Shown here piece by piece: positions 25,920 to 34,619 of a stretch of 64,000 nt of DNA (positions within the stretch are counted from its first letter, which is position 1; each line of letters opens with the position of its first letter). The notes below the pieces were generated by a model. It was given only the letters and a program-made list of their open reading frames with translations. It was not told where the DNA came from and searched no databases. This DNA is from JAVEDQ01 sp963783105 (GTDB lineage Bacteria > Actinomycetota > Actinomycetes > Frankiales > Frankiaceae), in the NCBI GenBank assembly GCA_963783105.1, contig CAWAMI010000009.1:121579-185578 (forward strand), read 5' to 3'. The position numbers and the translations under genes are program-made.

Positions 25920-26777
25920 ATGACGACCACCTCCGCTCCGACACCCGGCGCCGCTCCCGCGCCTGCTCAGGGGACGCGGCGCTCCCTGACGCCCCTCGTC
26001 CTCGCGGCCGGCGGCCTCCTGCTCGCCGTGCTGCTGACGGTCGTCGGATCGCCGGCATGGCTGCGCATCGTGGTGTGCCTGCCGCTCCTGCTCGGCATCA
26101 GCGGCGCCGCCATCAGCGGGATCGTCCTGCCGCCTCGAGCAACGGTGGACGGGCTCATCCGCGCGGCGCTCGTGGTCCTGTTCGGCGTCACCTCACTGGT
26201 CTGTGCGGCGCTGATCGTCGCGCTCGTGTGCCGCAACGGCCTCGGCACCGATGACCTCGTGCTCGTCGACGCCGGGCTGGCGCTCGTCGCGCTCGGGGTC
26301 TTCGCGGTCCTCAACCCCGGCGGAGTCGCGGCCGTCCGCGCGCGCCCCCTCGGTCCCGGGACCGCGGGAGGGTCTGCGTGGGTCTCCGCCGTCGCCGGTC
26401 TCGTCCTGGTCGTGGTCGCTCTCGTCGTCGGGCGCTCGCTGCTGCCCGTCGGAAACGGGTCGCCGACCTTCGACTTCACGGGGCCGGCCGCCACGGATGC
26501 CGGTCCGATCGTCTCGTCCCCTGGACGCGAGGTTCCTCTCGACTGGGTGGTGCGCGACGCCGGGCAGCTCCCGGCCTGGCAGCCCCTGCAGGCGGTCATC
26601 GACGGCCATGCCGTCGACGTGCTCAGCGACGTGACGCCCGTCGCCCGCGGCGAGTACGCAGGGCGGGCCGTCGTCCTCGCGCCCAGCACGATCGGTCTGC
26701 ACCGCATCGTGCTCTCGCTCCCGTTGCCCGACCGGCGGCTGGAGCTGGTGACCTATGTGGACGTTCGTCCGTACTGA
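25920..26777 (+). CDS. Polytopic membrane protein with extracytoplasmic C-terminal domain, unknown function
   Basis: 285 residues. Hydrophobic segments at about 25-45, 48-65, 78-100, 108-128 and 148-168, then a roughly 110-residue non-membrane domain (TFDFTGPAATDAGPIV ... LELVTYVDVRPY). I do not recognise a family. It is last in the plus-strand operon; its ATG overlaps the corrected stop of the GT-C-like gene, so the two are probably translated together and may form one membrane complex. Confidence 0.7.
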   Translation: MTTTSAPTPGAAPAPAQGTRRSLTPLVLAAGGLLLAVLLTVVGSPAWLRIVVCLPLLLGISGAAISGIVLPPRATVDGLIRAALVVLFGVTSLVCAALIVALVCRNGLGTDDLVLVDAGLALVALGVFAVLNPGGVAAVRARPLGPGTAGGSAWVSAVAGLVLVVVALVVGRSLLPVGNGSPTFDFTGPAATDAGPIVSSPGREVPLDWVVRDAGQLPAWQPLQAVIDGHAVDVLSDVTPVARGEYAGRAVVLAPSTIGLHRIVLSLPLPDRRLELVTYVDVRPY

Positions 26778-26821
26778 CTTCACCTCTCCGGGCCGACGCG
26801 CCGACCTGCCGAGGAACCTCT

Positions 26822-26941
26822 CTCCCGCAGCCGACACCACATGCGGCGTTGAGCTCCCGAGGTACGCCTCCCGCAGCCGACACCACATCCGGCGTTGAGC
26901 TCCCGAGGTACGCCTCCCGCAGCCGACACCACATGCGGCGT
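26822..26941. repeat. 46-bp tandem direct repeat, about 2.6 copies
   Basis: Units begin at 26822, 26868 and 26914 with the same CTCCCGCAGCCGACACCACA opening; the second differs from the first at one base and the third is cut short. 46 is not a multiple of three and no plausible gene crosses it, so it looks like an intergenic repeat element. There are no spacers, so it is not CRISPR. Confidence 0.9.
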
Positions 26942-26978
26942 CGGGCCGCCGACCCGTTGATCCGTCCGCAACGAGAAG

Positions 26979-27014
26979 AGCCTGCCCCGGTCCGTCAGCG
27001 GACCGGGGCAGGCT
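26979..27014. terminator. Strong bidirectional hairpin terminator
   Basis: A perfect 16-bp stem (26979-26994 with 26999-27014) closes a TCAG loop. It lies between the convergent ends of the plus-strand operon and the minus-strand propeller/LamG gene. Confidence 0.85.
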
Positions 27015-27043
27015 CACCTCGCGGGCTTCGAGCCGTCAGCGGA

Positions 27044-29299
27044 TCATTCCGCCGAGATGTGGCGACGGGTCGTGGTCACCGGCAGCGAGGTCCCGTAGAT
27101 CGCGAGCTCGTCGATGTCGCCGTTGAACCCGAGGCTGGTCGGCTGACCCGGCCATCTGTTCAGCGCCGAGTCCGCACCCACGCGCCACCATCCGTTGTAG
27201 GCCTGACCGATGGTTCCCGCGGGGTTGCTGCCGACCATCTCGCCGTCCACGTAGAGGCGCAGACCGTTCACGCCGTCCTGGGTGGCGACGACGTGGTGCC
27301 AGTACCCGTCGTTGTACGACTTGTCGGAGCGCGCCACCCGAGCGCCGTAGTACCAGTTGCCGAAGACGAGCTGACCGTTGTCGGACATGAACAGCAGCCG
27401 GTCGTACCCCGTGCTGTTGGCCGTCTGCTGGTTACCCATCCCGACGATCCGGCCGCCGGTCTTCGTGGTCGTACGGATCCACGTCTCGATCGTGTAGACG
27501 TTCGGCGCGGGTGCGGCAGCGCCCGTCGAGGTCACCTTGCCCGTGCCGCCGAGGTGGATCGCCCTGTTGCTCGGGACCGCCCCCAGGACGTTCTGGTTGA
27601 GGCTGCCGTCGTAGGTGCCCGCGACGTTGCGCCCGCTGCTGTCGGCTGCGGTCGTGCCGCTGATCTCGCCGAAGCGCCAGTACCGGATCGGCGCGCTCGC
27701 CCGCACCGCGTTGTAGTAGTTGGTGCTGTTCGTGGTCGGGGTGAAGGCTGCCGACGGCGTGACCCGGCCGCCTTCGTCGACCGCGTCGATCCGGTACGAC
27801 GGGCTGGCGCCGGGCGTTGCGTCCCGGACGGTCAGCAGCGGGCCCTGCCAGAAGTGCGCCCACACGTTCGGGATCGTCGAGATGAGCGCGCCGTTCCGGT
27901 AGACGCGATAGCTCAGGACGCCGCTGTCCTTATCGCTGATGCCGGAGAAGCGCACGGTCGCTCCGGCGCTGGTGCGGTTCACGATCGCGTTCGTCACCGC
28001 GACGGGCGCCTGCGGTGGCGAGCTGGGGGTGAACCGGGTCAGACCCTGTTGCGGGGCGCCGTTCACCCGGGAGAACTGACCGCCGACGTAGAGGGTCGTC
28101 CCGTCGGTCGTCAGCGCGCGCGGCCCGAGTTCATTCGCGGCCGGCGGCGAGTTCAGCCGGGGGCCCGAGTTGGTCACCGGGAACCAGTCGAGCACGTTCC
28201 CGTTGGCCGTGCGCAGGCCCATCAGGTGATGCCAGGCGCGCCAGTCGACGGCGCCGAACTGCCCGAACGCGTTGGCCGCGCCGCAGTCGTGAGCGTGTGA
28301 GCCGTCGTAGAGCACGTCGCCGATGACGGCGAGGGCCTGCGTCGCCCCGAGGCAGTTCGTCCGCCACACCTGGGCGCCGGAGATGCCGTTGAGCGCGGCC
28401 GTGCCGTCGAAGACGCCGGTTCCCGTGCCCTCGGCGCCGATGTAGACGGTGCCGCCGGACACCACGATCGTCTTGACGTCCGAGCGGACCCCCGCGGGGA
28501 TCACCGCTGCCGAGGGATAGGTCGTCCTGCCCGAGGCGTTGTCGGTGTGGGCCAGGGCGCGGCGGGGAGCGCCGTTGACCGTGTTGAAGTTGCCGCCGAT
28601 CCAGACGTGGTCGGCGACGGTCGCCAGGGCGTCCACCGGGCCGTCGACGACGGCGTTCCAGCCGTCGACCGCACCGGTGGAGCCGGAGACCCGGGCTACG
28701 TTGGCGCGGGCGGTACCACCGATGCTGGTGAAGGTCCCGCCGACGTAGACGTTGTTGGCCGCGTCGACCGCCAGCGCGCGGACCTGCGAGTTGGCGCTCG
28801 GGTTCCAGGCCTTGAGCGGCGCGCCGGGGGAGGTGAGGTCGAAGGCGGCGACCTTGTTGCGGCCTGCCCGTCGACGTACGGAGAACAGGCCGCCGACGTA
28901 GAGGGTGGACTTGTCGGGGGAGACTGCGATGGCGGTGACCCGCGCGTCGAGCGTGTGGTTGAAGCTGGAGATGGGCTCGCCGGTGTCCTTGTCGAACGCG
29001 GCGATCCGACCGGCGCTCTGGCCGACGACGCCCTGAGCGGCATCCGGGGCACGGAGGCTGGTGAAGTCGCCGCCGGCGTAGAGGGTGCTGTCCACGAGGG
29101 CGAGCGACCAGACCCCGTCGTTGGTCTGCCACATCGAGCTCGCGCCCGCCGGAAGCGTGGGGTAGCTGACGGCCGCGGGCGGGCCGGGTTCCGGCGTCGC
29201 CGGGCTGATCGTCGCGACCGGATCACAGCTCGCGCCCAGGAGGACGAAGGCTCCCGCCGCGAGGATGCGACGTGTCCGGCGGTGGGGTGTCGAACCCAT
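27044..29299 (-). CDS. Secreted lipoprotein: beta-propeller plus fibronectin-like plus LamG domain
   Basis: 751 residues. Lipobox LLGASC puts the anchored Cys near residue 25. Residues about 55-430 hold repeated strands of the type LYAGGDFTS, LYVGGLFS, VYVGGTFTSIGG, LYVGGQFSRVNGAPQ, with a conserved TNCLGATQALAV ... HAHDC region, the pattern of a beta-propeller. A fibronectin-like segment (about 440-530) leads to a C-terminal concanavalin/LamG fold (IRYWRFGEISGTTAADSSG, YNDGYWHHVVATQDG, LRLYVDGEMVG). Such domains bind carbohydrate, but no enzyme activity is evident. One of five paralogues in the window, all ending in Ala-Glu or similar (here ISAE). Confidence 0.85.
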   Translation of the reverse strand: MGSTPHRRTRRILAAGAFVLLGASCDPVATISPATPEPGPPAAVSYPTLPAGASSMWQTNDGVWSLALVDSTLYAGGDFTSLRAPDAAQGVVGQSAGRIAAFDKDTGEPISSFNHTLDARVTAIAVSPDKSTLYVGGLFSVRRRAGRNKVAAFDLTSPGAPLKAWNPSANSQVRALAVDAANNVYVGGTFTSIGGTARANVARVSGSTGAVDGWNAVVDGPVDALATVADHVWIGGNFNTVNGAPRRALAHTDNASGRTTYPSAAVIPAGVRSDVKTIVVSGGTVYIGAEGTGTGVFDGTAALNGISGAQVWRTNCLGATQALAVIGDVLYDGSHAHDCGAANAFGQFGAVDWRAWHHLMGLRTANGNVLDWFPVTNSGPRLNSPPAANELGPRALTTDGTTLYVGGQFSRVNGAPQQGLTRFTPSSPPQAPVAVTNAIVNRTSAGATVRFSGISDKDSGVLSYRVYRNGALISTIPNVWAHFWQGPLLTVRDATPGASPSYRIDAVDEGGRVTPSAAFTPTTNSTNYYNAVRASAPIRYWRFGEISGTTAADSSGRNVAGTYDGSLNQNVLGAVPSNRAIHLGGTGKVTSTGAAAPAPNVYTIETWIRTTTKTGGRIVGMGNQQTANSTGYDRLLFMSDNGQLVFGNWYYGARVARSDKSYNDGYWHHVVATQDGVNGLRLYVDGEMVGSNPAGTIGQAYNGWWRVGADSALNRWPGQPTSLGFNGDIDELAIYGTSLPVTTTRRHISAE

Positions 29300-29323
29300 G
29301 CACTGACTCCAGGTGAAGAAGAA

Positions 29324-29352
29324 CCCCGGGTCCGGACCTCGCGGACCCGGGG
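29324..29352. terminator. Hairpin between the two propeller/LamG genes
   Basis: An 11-bp perfect stem (29324-29334 with 29342-29352) and a 7-base loop, about 85 bp past the stop of the upstream minus-strand gene (29438-31786). It suggests the two genes are transcribed separately. Confidence 0.7.
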
Positions 29353-29437
29353 CTCAGTGAACTATGGAAAGGGACGCCCGGCGCCGCGTTTCGAGCCGAT
29401 GTGCATTACTTCTCGCGACGGCGCTGGGAGTCCTGCC

Positions 29438-31786
29438 TCACTCCGCAGCGATGTGCTGACGAAGCGTTGCGCTGGTGAGGGAGGTCGAGTAGACCGCGAA
29501 CTCATCGATGTCACCGGTGAAGCCGGCGCTCGTCGGACGCTGGGGCCAGCTGTTCATGTTGTCGGCCCCGATCCGCCAGTAGCCGCTGTAGCTCTGAGCC
29601 GTGGTCACGCTCTTGTTGAAGGCGACCACCTGACCGTCCACCCACAGCCGCATCCCGTTGGCGGCGTCCTGTGTGACGGCCACGTGGTGCCAGGTCCCGT
29701 CGTTGTAGGACCGGGGGGACCAGGCCGTCCGCGCACTGCCGGGGTAGACGCCGAACAGCAGCTGACCGGCGTTGTTCATGTACAGCATCCGGTCGTAGGA
29801 GCTGCTGGTGCCGGTCGAGCGGTTGCCGAAGCCGAAGATGCGCCCACCGGTCTTGGTCGTCGTCCGGATCCAGGCCTCCGCCGTGTAGGTGGTCGGGCCC
29901 GGCACGGCGGTGGTGTTCGGCGTGATCGTGGCGGTGCCGCCGAGGTGGACCGAGGTGCCGGACGGGACCGCACCGGGGGCACCGAGGTTTATCGGGCCCG
30001 AGTACGTCCCGGTGACACCGCGACCGCTCGAGTCGGCGGCGGTCGTTCCGGTCGTCTCGTCCAGCCGCCAGTACCGGGTCGGTGCTGCCGCCTTCACCGA
30101 GGCCTCGTAGCCCGAGGACAGGCTGTTGCTGCCGAAGCCCGCGGACCGGGTGACGTTGCCGGCCTCGTCGACGGCCTCGATCGTGTACGAGTACTTCCCG
30201 GCCGGGTTCAGGCCCGACTCCCGGAAGGTGTACAGCGGCACCTGCCACCAGTGCGAGGCGACCGGGCCGATGGTGCCGACCGGGGTCGTCAGGTTGGCGT
30301 TGCGGTAGATGCGGTACGTCAGCGCGCCGCTGTCCGGGTCGCTGACCCCGGCGAAGCGGAGCTCGGTGCGACCGTCACCCCTTGCCGAGGCCATCGCGTT
30401 GGTGACGGCGAGCGGCTTGGCGGTGGGCGTGTTGGCCATGAACCGGGTCAGACCCTGCTGGCCGACGTTGTTGACGCGGGTGAACTGGCCGGCGACCCAC
30501 AGGTTCGTGCCGTCCGTGGCCATCGCGCGCGGGCCGAGCTCGTTTGCGACCTTGGCCTCGGTCGGGCCGGGGTTGGTGGTCGGGAACCAGTCGAGGCCGC
30601 CGCCGTTGTCCGTGCGCTCGGCGCGCAGGTGGTTCCAGCTCGAGGGACCGCTCTGGTTCGGCGCCTGCCCGAAGCCGCCGGAGGCGGAGCAGTCGTGGGC
30701 GTGGGAGCCGACGTAGAGCGCGCCCCCGACGACCGCGACCGCCTGTGTCGCGCCCAGGCAGTTGTCCTTCCAGACCAGCGCCCCCGTGGCGGGGTTGACG
30801 GCCATGGTGCCGTCGAACCAGCCGCCGCCGGTGCCCTCGGAGCCGGCGTAGACGAGCGTGCCGTCGGTGCTCAGCGCCTTGATGTCCGACCTCAGCAGGT
30901 TGCCGTTGCCGTCCTTGCAGCCGTAGCAGGAGTAGATGGAGTCCGACATCGGCGCGTTGCCGCCGTTCGAGATCTCCACGGAGGCGAGCGCACGATGGTG
31001 GGCCGCGTTCACGTACTCGAAGTTGCCGCCCAGCACCAGACGGGTGCCGCCGGGAGCGACGAGCAGCGCGTTGACCGGGCCGTCGACGTTGGGGGCGAAG
31101 GTGGTGCGGGTGCCGTCGGCCAGCACCTGCGCCACGCGCGGTCGGGAGACACCACCGACGGTGGTGAAGGCCCCGCCGATGAACACCGAGCTGCTATCCG
31201 CGGCGACCGCGAGAGCACGGACGGCGCCGCCACCCATGCTCGGGTTCCAGGCCAGCAGCGGGGCGCCGGTCTTGGTGAGGTCGAGCGCGGCCACCTTGCT
31301 GCGCTTCTGCCCGTCGACGTAGGAGAACTCGCCGCCGAGGTAGAGCGTCTTGCCGTCGGGCGAGACGGTGAGGGCCAGGATGCGGCCGTCGAGGGTGTGC
31401 TTGAAGGAGCTGTCGTAGGTCCCGGTGGCGGCGTCGAAGGCCGCGATGCGACCGGCGGCCACCTCGCCGGTGCCGAGGGGGGCACCCGGGGGTCGGACGC
31501 TGGTGAACTCGCCGCCGGCGAACACCTTGCCGTTGCTGACGGCCAGGGCCCACACGGCCGCGTTCGTCTGCCACTGGGAGCTCGGGAGGGCGCCGAGCGT
31601 CGCCGGCTGCGCCGCCGGTGGCGGCGTCGGCTCGGGGTCGGGCGCCGGCGCCGGAGCCTGAGCCGGCGCGGGGGCCGGCTTGGTGGGAAGGCTGGTGCCC
31701 ACGTTCCATGCCGGCGCGCAGCCGGACAGAGCGGCGGCGCTGAGGGCGGCCATCGTGACGAGTCGGCCGCGGTTTCGCATTGTCAT
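29438..31786 (-). CDS. Secreted lipoprotein: beta-propeller plus fibronectin-like plus LamG domain
   Basis: 782 residues from ATG 31786, with GGGAG four to five bases upstream; the open frame continues upstream but without signal features. Lipobox AALSGC gives a Cys at residue 23, followed by a Pro/Ala-rich linker. The propeller has VFAGGEFTSVRPPG, LYLGGEFSYVDGQ, VFIGGAFTTVGG and DNCLGATQAVAV; the LamG domain has TRYWRLDETTGTTAADSSG and YNDGTWHHVAVTQDA. Ends HIAAE. Closest in the window to the 27044-29299 protein: both are lipoproteins and both lack the Cys pair found in the LamG domain of the three other paralogues. Confidence 0.85.
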   Translation of the reverse strand: MTMRNRGRLVTMAALSAAALSGCAPAWNVGTSLPTKPAPAPAQAPAPAPDPEPTPPPAAQPATLGALPSSQWQTNAAVWALAVSNGKVFAGGEFTSVRPPGAPLGTGEVAAGRIAAFDAATGTYDSSFKHTLDGRILALTVSPDGKTLYLGGEFSYVDGQKRSKVAALDLTKTGAPLLAWNPSMGGGAVRALAVAADSSSVFIGGAFTTVGGVSRPRVAQVLADGTRTTFAPNVDGPVNALLVAPGGTRLVLGGNFEYVNAAHHRALASVEISNGGNAPMSDSIYSCYGCKDGNGNLLRSDIKALSTDGTLVYAGSEGTGGGWFDGTMAVNPATGALVWKDNCLGATQAVAVVGGALYVGSHAHDCSASGGFGQAPNQSGPSSWNHLRAERTDNGGGLDWFPTTNPGPTEAKVANELGPRAMATDGTNLWVAGQFTRVNNVGQQGLTRFMANTPTAKPLAVTNAMASARGDGRTELRFAGVSDPDSGALTYRIYRNANLTTPVGTIGPVASHWWQVPLYTFRESGLNPAGKYSYTIEAVDEAGNVTRSAGFGSNSLSSGYEASVKAAAPTRYWRLDETTGTTAADSSGRGVTGTYSGPINLGAPGAVPSGTSVHLGGTATITPNTTAVPGPTTYTAEAWIRTTTKTGGRIFGFGNRSTGTSSSYDRMLYMNNAGQLLFGVYPGSARTAWSPRSYNDGTWHHVAVTQDAANGMRLWVDGQVVAFNKSVTTAQSYSGYWRIGADNMNSWPQRPTSAGFTGDIDEFAVYSTSLTSATLRQHIAAE

Positions 31787-32064
31787 ATGAGCTCCCGAGA
31801 GGACGTGTACTCGGAGCAACGGGGTGTGATCACTCAGAGTGACGTCGATCGGGAAGTAACACCCGTTCGGGGGACGAGACCGGCGTCGTCGCAGGTCGAA
31901 GCGACGTCGAACACCGTCTCGAAGCCGGCGTGAGCGGGCGTTACGCCGAGCGGAGCAGCGGTTCTGCGCCGTCCGCCCGAGCCGCCGCATCCGCGGGGTG
32001 AAGCCGGCCTCGCATCCGTGTGACCAGCGGATTTTGCCCCCGGGCCGGGCGTACCGTGCTGGTC

Positions 32065-32979
32065 ATGGCAGCCGGAACGATCCGCAAGGTACCCCTCCCG
32101 CCTGCGGTCCTCGACGCGGGGCGCGAGGCCTTCCGCCGGTACGGGGCAGCGACGGCGTCCCTTCGTCCGCCGCCGGACTTCATCATCGCCGGCGCGAAGC
32201 GGGGCGGGACGACCTCGGCCTATTTTCAGCTCCTCGAGCACCCGCAGATCCTGCCGCTGTTCCCCTCCGCCCGTTACCTGCCGAAGCGGCGGGACGGCAA
32301 GGGCCCGCACTACTTCGACACGAAGTACGGGCTGGGGGAGCGGTGGTACCGCGGGCACTTCCCCTCCCGGATGACCCGCCGGGCGGCCGCACGTCGCCTC
32401 GACGGCCCGGTTCTGACCGGCGAGTCGTCGCCGTACTACCTGTTCCACCCGCTGGCGGCGGAACGGGCGGCCCGGACCGTGCCGAACGCCAAGATCCTCT
32501 TCTGGTTGCGCGACCCGGTCGTCCGGACCTACTCGATGTGGAAGCTCCAGTGCCGCAACGGGGAGGAGACGCTGAGCTTCGAGGACGCCCTGGCCGCGGA
32601 GCCGGAGCGGACCGCGGGCGAGCAGGAGCGCATTCTCGCCGACCCCGGCTACGTCTCCTACGCCCACGAGTTCCAGACCTACCGGGCCCAGAGCGAGTAC
32701 CCGCAGGCGCTGAGACGCTGGTTCGAGCACTTCCCGGCTGAGCAGATCAAGGTCGTGGCGAGCGAGGACTACTACGCCGACGCCGGTGCGGTGCTCGACG
32801 AGGTCTTCGACTTCCTGGGCCTGCCGGCGCTGCCACGGGCCGAGGCCGTGAAGCTCAACGACGCGCCCCGGACGCCGATGAGCGAGGACGTGCGGGCCGG
32901 GTTGCAGGCGTACTTCGCGCCACAGGTGGCCGAGCTCGAGAGCATGCTCGGTCGCTCGTTCCCGTGGTCCGGGAAGTGA
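32065..32979 (+). CDS. PAPS-dependent sulfotransferase-like protein
   Basis: About 304 residues from ATG 32065 (GTG 32020 and 32056 are in frame). It has the 5'-phosphosulfate loop FIIAGAKRGGTTSAYFQLL near residue 38 and the 3'-phosphate site KILFWLRDPVVRTYSMWKL near 140, plus the GESSPYYLFHPLAAER block of heparan-type sulfotransferases. It would transfer sulfate from PAPS to a hydroxyl or amino group of a glycan or lipid in the cytoplasm. Its stop overlaps the flippase start (GTGA), so it is in an operon with Wzx. Confidence 0.88.
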   Translation: MAAGTIRKVPLPPAVLDAGREAFRRYGAATASLRPPPDFIIAGAKRGGTTSAYFQLLEHPQILPLFPSARYLPKRRDGKGPHYFDTKYGLGERWYRGHFPSRMTRRAAARRLDGPVLTGESSPYYLFHPLAAERAARTVPNAKILFWLRDPVVRTYSMWKLQCRNGEETLSFEDALAAEPERTAGEQERILADPGYVSYAHEFQTYRAQSEYPQALRRWFEHFPAEQIKVVASEDYYADAGAVLDEVFDFLGLPALPRAEAVKLNDAPRTPMSEDVRAGLQAYFAPQVAELESMLGRSFPWSGK

Positions 32980-34475
32980 GCACGCCCTCCTCCGACGTCT
33001 CCGACGAGGCGCTGCCCGACCCCGGTCCGGCAGAAGCCCGTTCCCGCGCGCACTCCGACACCCTCCAGAAGGATGCGAGCGCCGGCGGGGGCGGCTTGAC
33101 CAGGCCGTCCGCGACGACGCGACCTCCCCGCAAGCGCTCGGACCTCGCCGGCCTCGCCCTCGTGACGATGTTCGCGCAGGTCTCGCTGCCCCTGACGGCA
33201 CTGATCACCGGACCGGTCCTGGCCCGCACCCTCGGGCCGGACGGTCGAGGCACGTACGCGGCCGTGCTGGCCCCGATGCTGGTCGTCGCCTTCCTCGCGA
33301 ACGTGGGCCTCCCGGATGCGACCACCTACGCCGTCGCGCGCCTGCGGCTGCCGAAGGGCCACGTCGTCCTCACGGTCTCGCGGCTGACCCTCGTCTACGG
33401 CGGGATCGCCACGGTGGCGCTGTGGTTGCTCGCACCGGCGCTGCTGCACCAATCGAGCGGAGCCGTGACGCTGTTCCGTGTGGCGGTGCTGACGCTGCCG
33501 CTGCAGATGATCCTGATCATCCTGCGCCAGGCGACGTCCGGTTCCGGTGACTTCCAGTGGCGCAACCTCGAGCGGGTCGCCAACGCCACGCTCCGCTTCA
33601 TCGCCATCGTCCTGGCAGCACTCGCCGGCCTGCTGACGGTCACGTCCGCGGTCTGGATCACCATCATCGCCGGCCTCGTCGGCCTCCCGATCCTGGGGAT
33701 CGTCACCTTCGGTTGGCGGCTCGAACGGTTCCGGTCCGACCCCGAGGCGAAGGCGGAGCGGCCTCACCTGGCGAAGGACATGGCGTTGTACGGCCTGCGC
33801 GGCTGGGGCGGCGTGTTCGCCTACCTGGTCACCTACCGGCTCGACCAGGCGCTGCTCGTCGTCCTCGTCGCGCCCGCGCAGCTCGGCTTCTACGCCGTCG
33901 CCGTCAGCCTGGCGGAGCTGCCGCAGACCGCGTTCATGCAGATGAAGAACATCCTGTTCGCCGAGTCGGCGGCGCGCGACAGCATGCTGCTCATCGCCCG
34001 CGCGTGCCGTTTGCTACTGCTCATCACGACCCTGCTCGCCCTGCTCGGCATGTTGATCGCGCCCTTCGCGATCCCGATCATGTTCGGCAACGACTTCGCC
34101 CCAGCCGTGCGGATGGCCCAGATCCTGTTCGCCGGCACGGTGCCCTTCCTCACCGACTCGATCATTGCGGCGGGCATGCTCAGCCTCGGGTTGCCCGGAC
34201 GTCGGTCGGTGGGCGCGGGCATCGGAGCCGTTGTCACCGTCGTCGGCCTGCTGCTGCTCTGCCCGCGTTTCGGCGCCATCGGTGCCGCCTGGACCAGCCT
34301 CGCCGCCTACACCACCGCCTCCGTGGTCGGCATGGTCATCTTCTCGCGCACCACCGGCATCCGCATGCGGGACATCGTCGTCCCGCGGCGTGAGGACGTC
34401 GCCTGGCTGGCGAACCGACTGATGAAGCTGGCTCGGCGGGGACGTTCGAAGGCTCGGCACGCGGCAGCCCGCTGA
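32976..34475 (+). CDS. Polysaccharide flippase, Wzx / MOP superfamily
   Basis: 499 residues from the overlapping GTG 32976. After an 55-residue hydrophilic N-terminus there are about 12-14 hydrophobic segments. LPLTALITGPVLARTLGPDGRGTY is the usual opening of MATE/Wzx proteins (ARxLGPxGxG), and FAIPIMFGNDFAPAVRMAQIL is the later conserved region. It should move the lipid-linked repeat unit across the membrane. It is the only recognisable flippase in the window. Confidence 0.9.
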   Translation: MSTPSSDVSDEALPDPGPAEARSRAHSDTLQKDASAGGGGLTRPSATTRPPRKRSDLAGLALVTMFAQVSLPLTALITGPVLARTLGPDGRGTYAAVLAPMLVVAFLANVGLPDATTYAVARLRLPKGHVVLTVSRLTLVYGGIATVALWLLAPALLHQSSGAVTLFRVAVLTLPLQMILIILRQATSGSGDFQWRNLERVANATLRFIAIVLAALAGLLTVTSAVWITIIAGLVGLPILGIVTFGWRLERFRSDPEAKAERPHLAKDMALYGLRGWGGVFAYLVTYRLDQALLVVLVAPAQLGFYAVAVSLAELPQTAFMQMKNILFAESAARDSMLLIARACRLLLLITTLLALLGMLIAPFAIPIMFGNDFAPAVRMAQILFAGTVPFLTDSIIAAGMLSLGLPGRRSVGAGIGAVVTVVGLLLLCPRFGAIGAAWTSLAAYTTASVVGMVIFSRTTGIRMRDIVVPRREDVAWLANRLMKLARRGRSKARHAAAR

Positions 34476-34619
34476 ACCCTCTGAGCCCGCGCGCATCCCA
34501 ACCGCCGGCGCGGGACGCCGGATCGGGCGTAGGGCGCGGAACGAGGTCCCTCCCGCCCTCGACGCCGGATCGGGTGTCGCAGACGGAAGCGTCGGCTCCG
34601 TGCGGCGCGACCGGCCGGA

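Noticed and set aside
26623..26934. Minus-strand open frame over the 46-bp repeat
   Set aside because: It changes frame with each 46-bp unit, lacks a ribosome binding site and overlaps the end of a real membrane-protein gene.
26822..26941. CRISPR array
   Set aside because: Units are directly adjacent with no spacers, and no cas genes are present.
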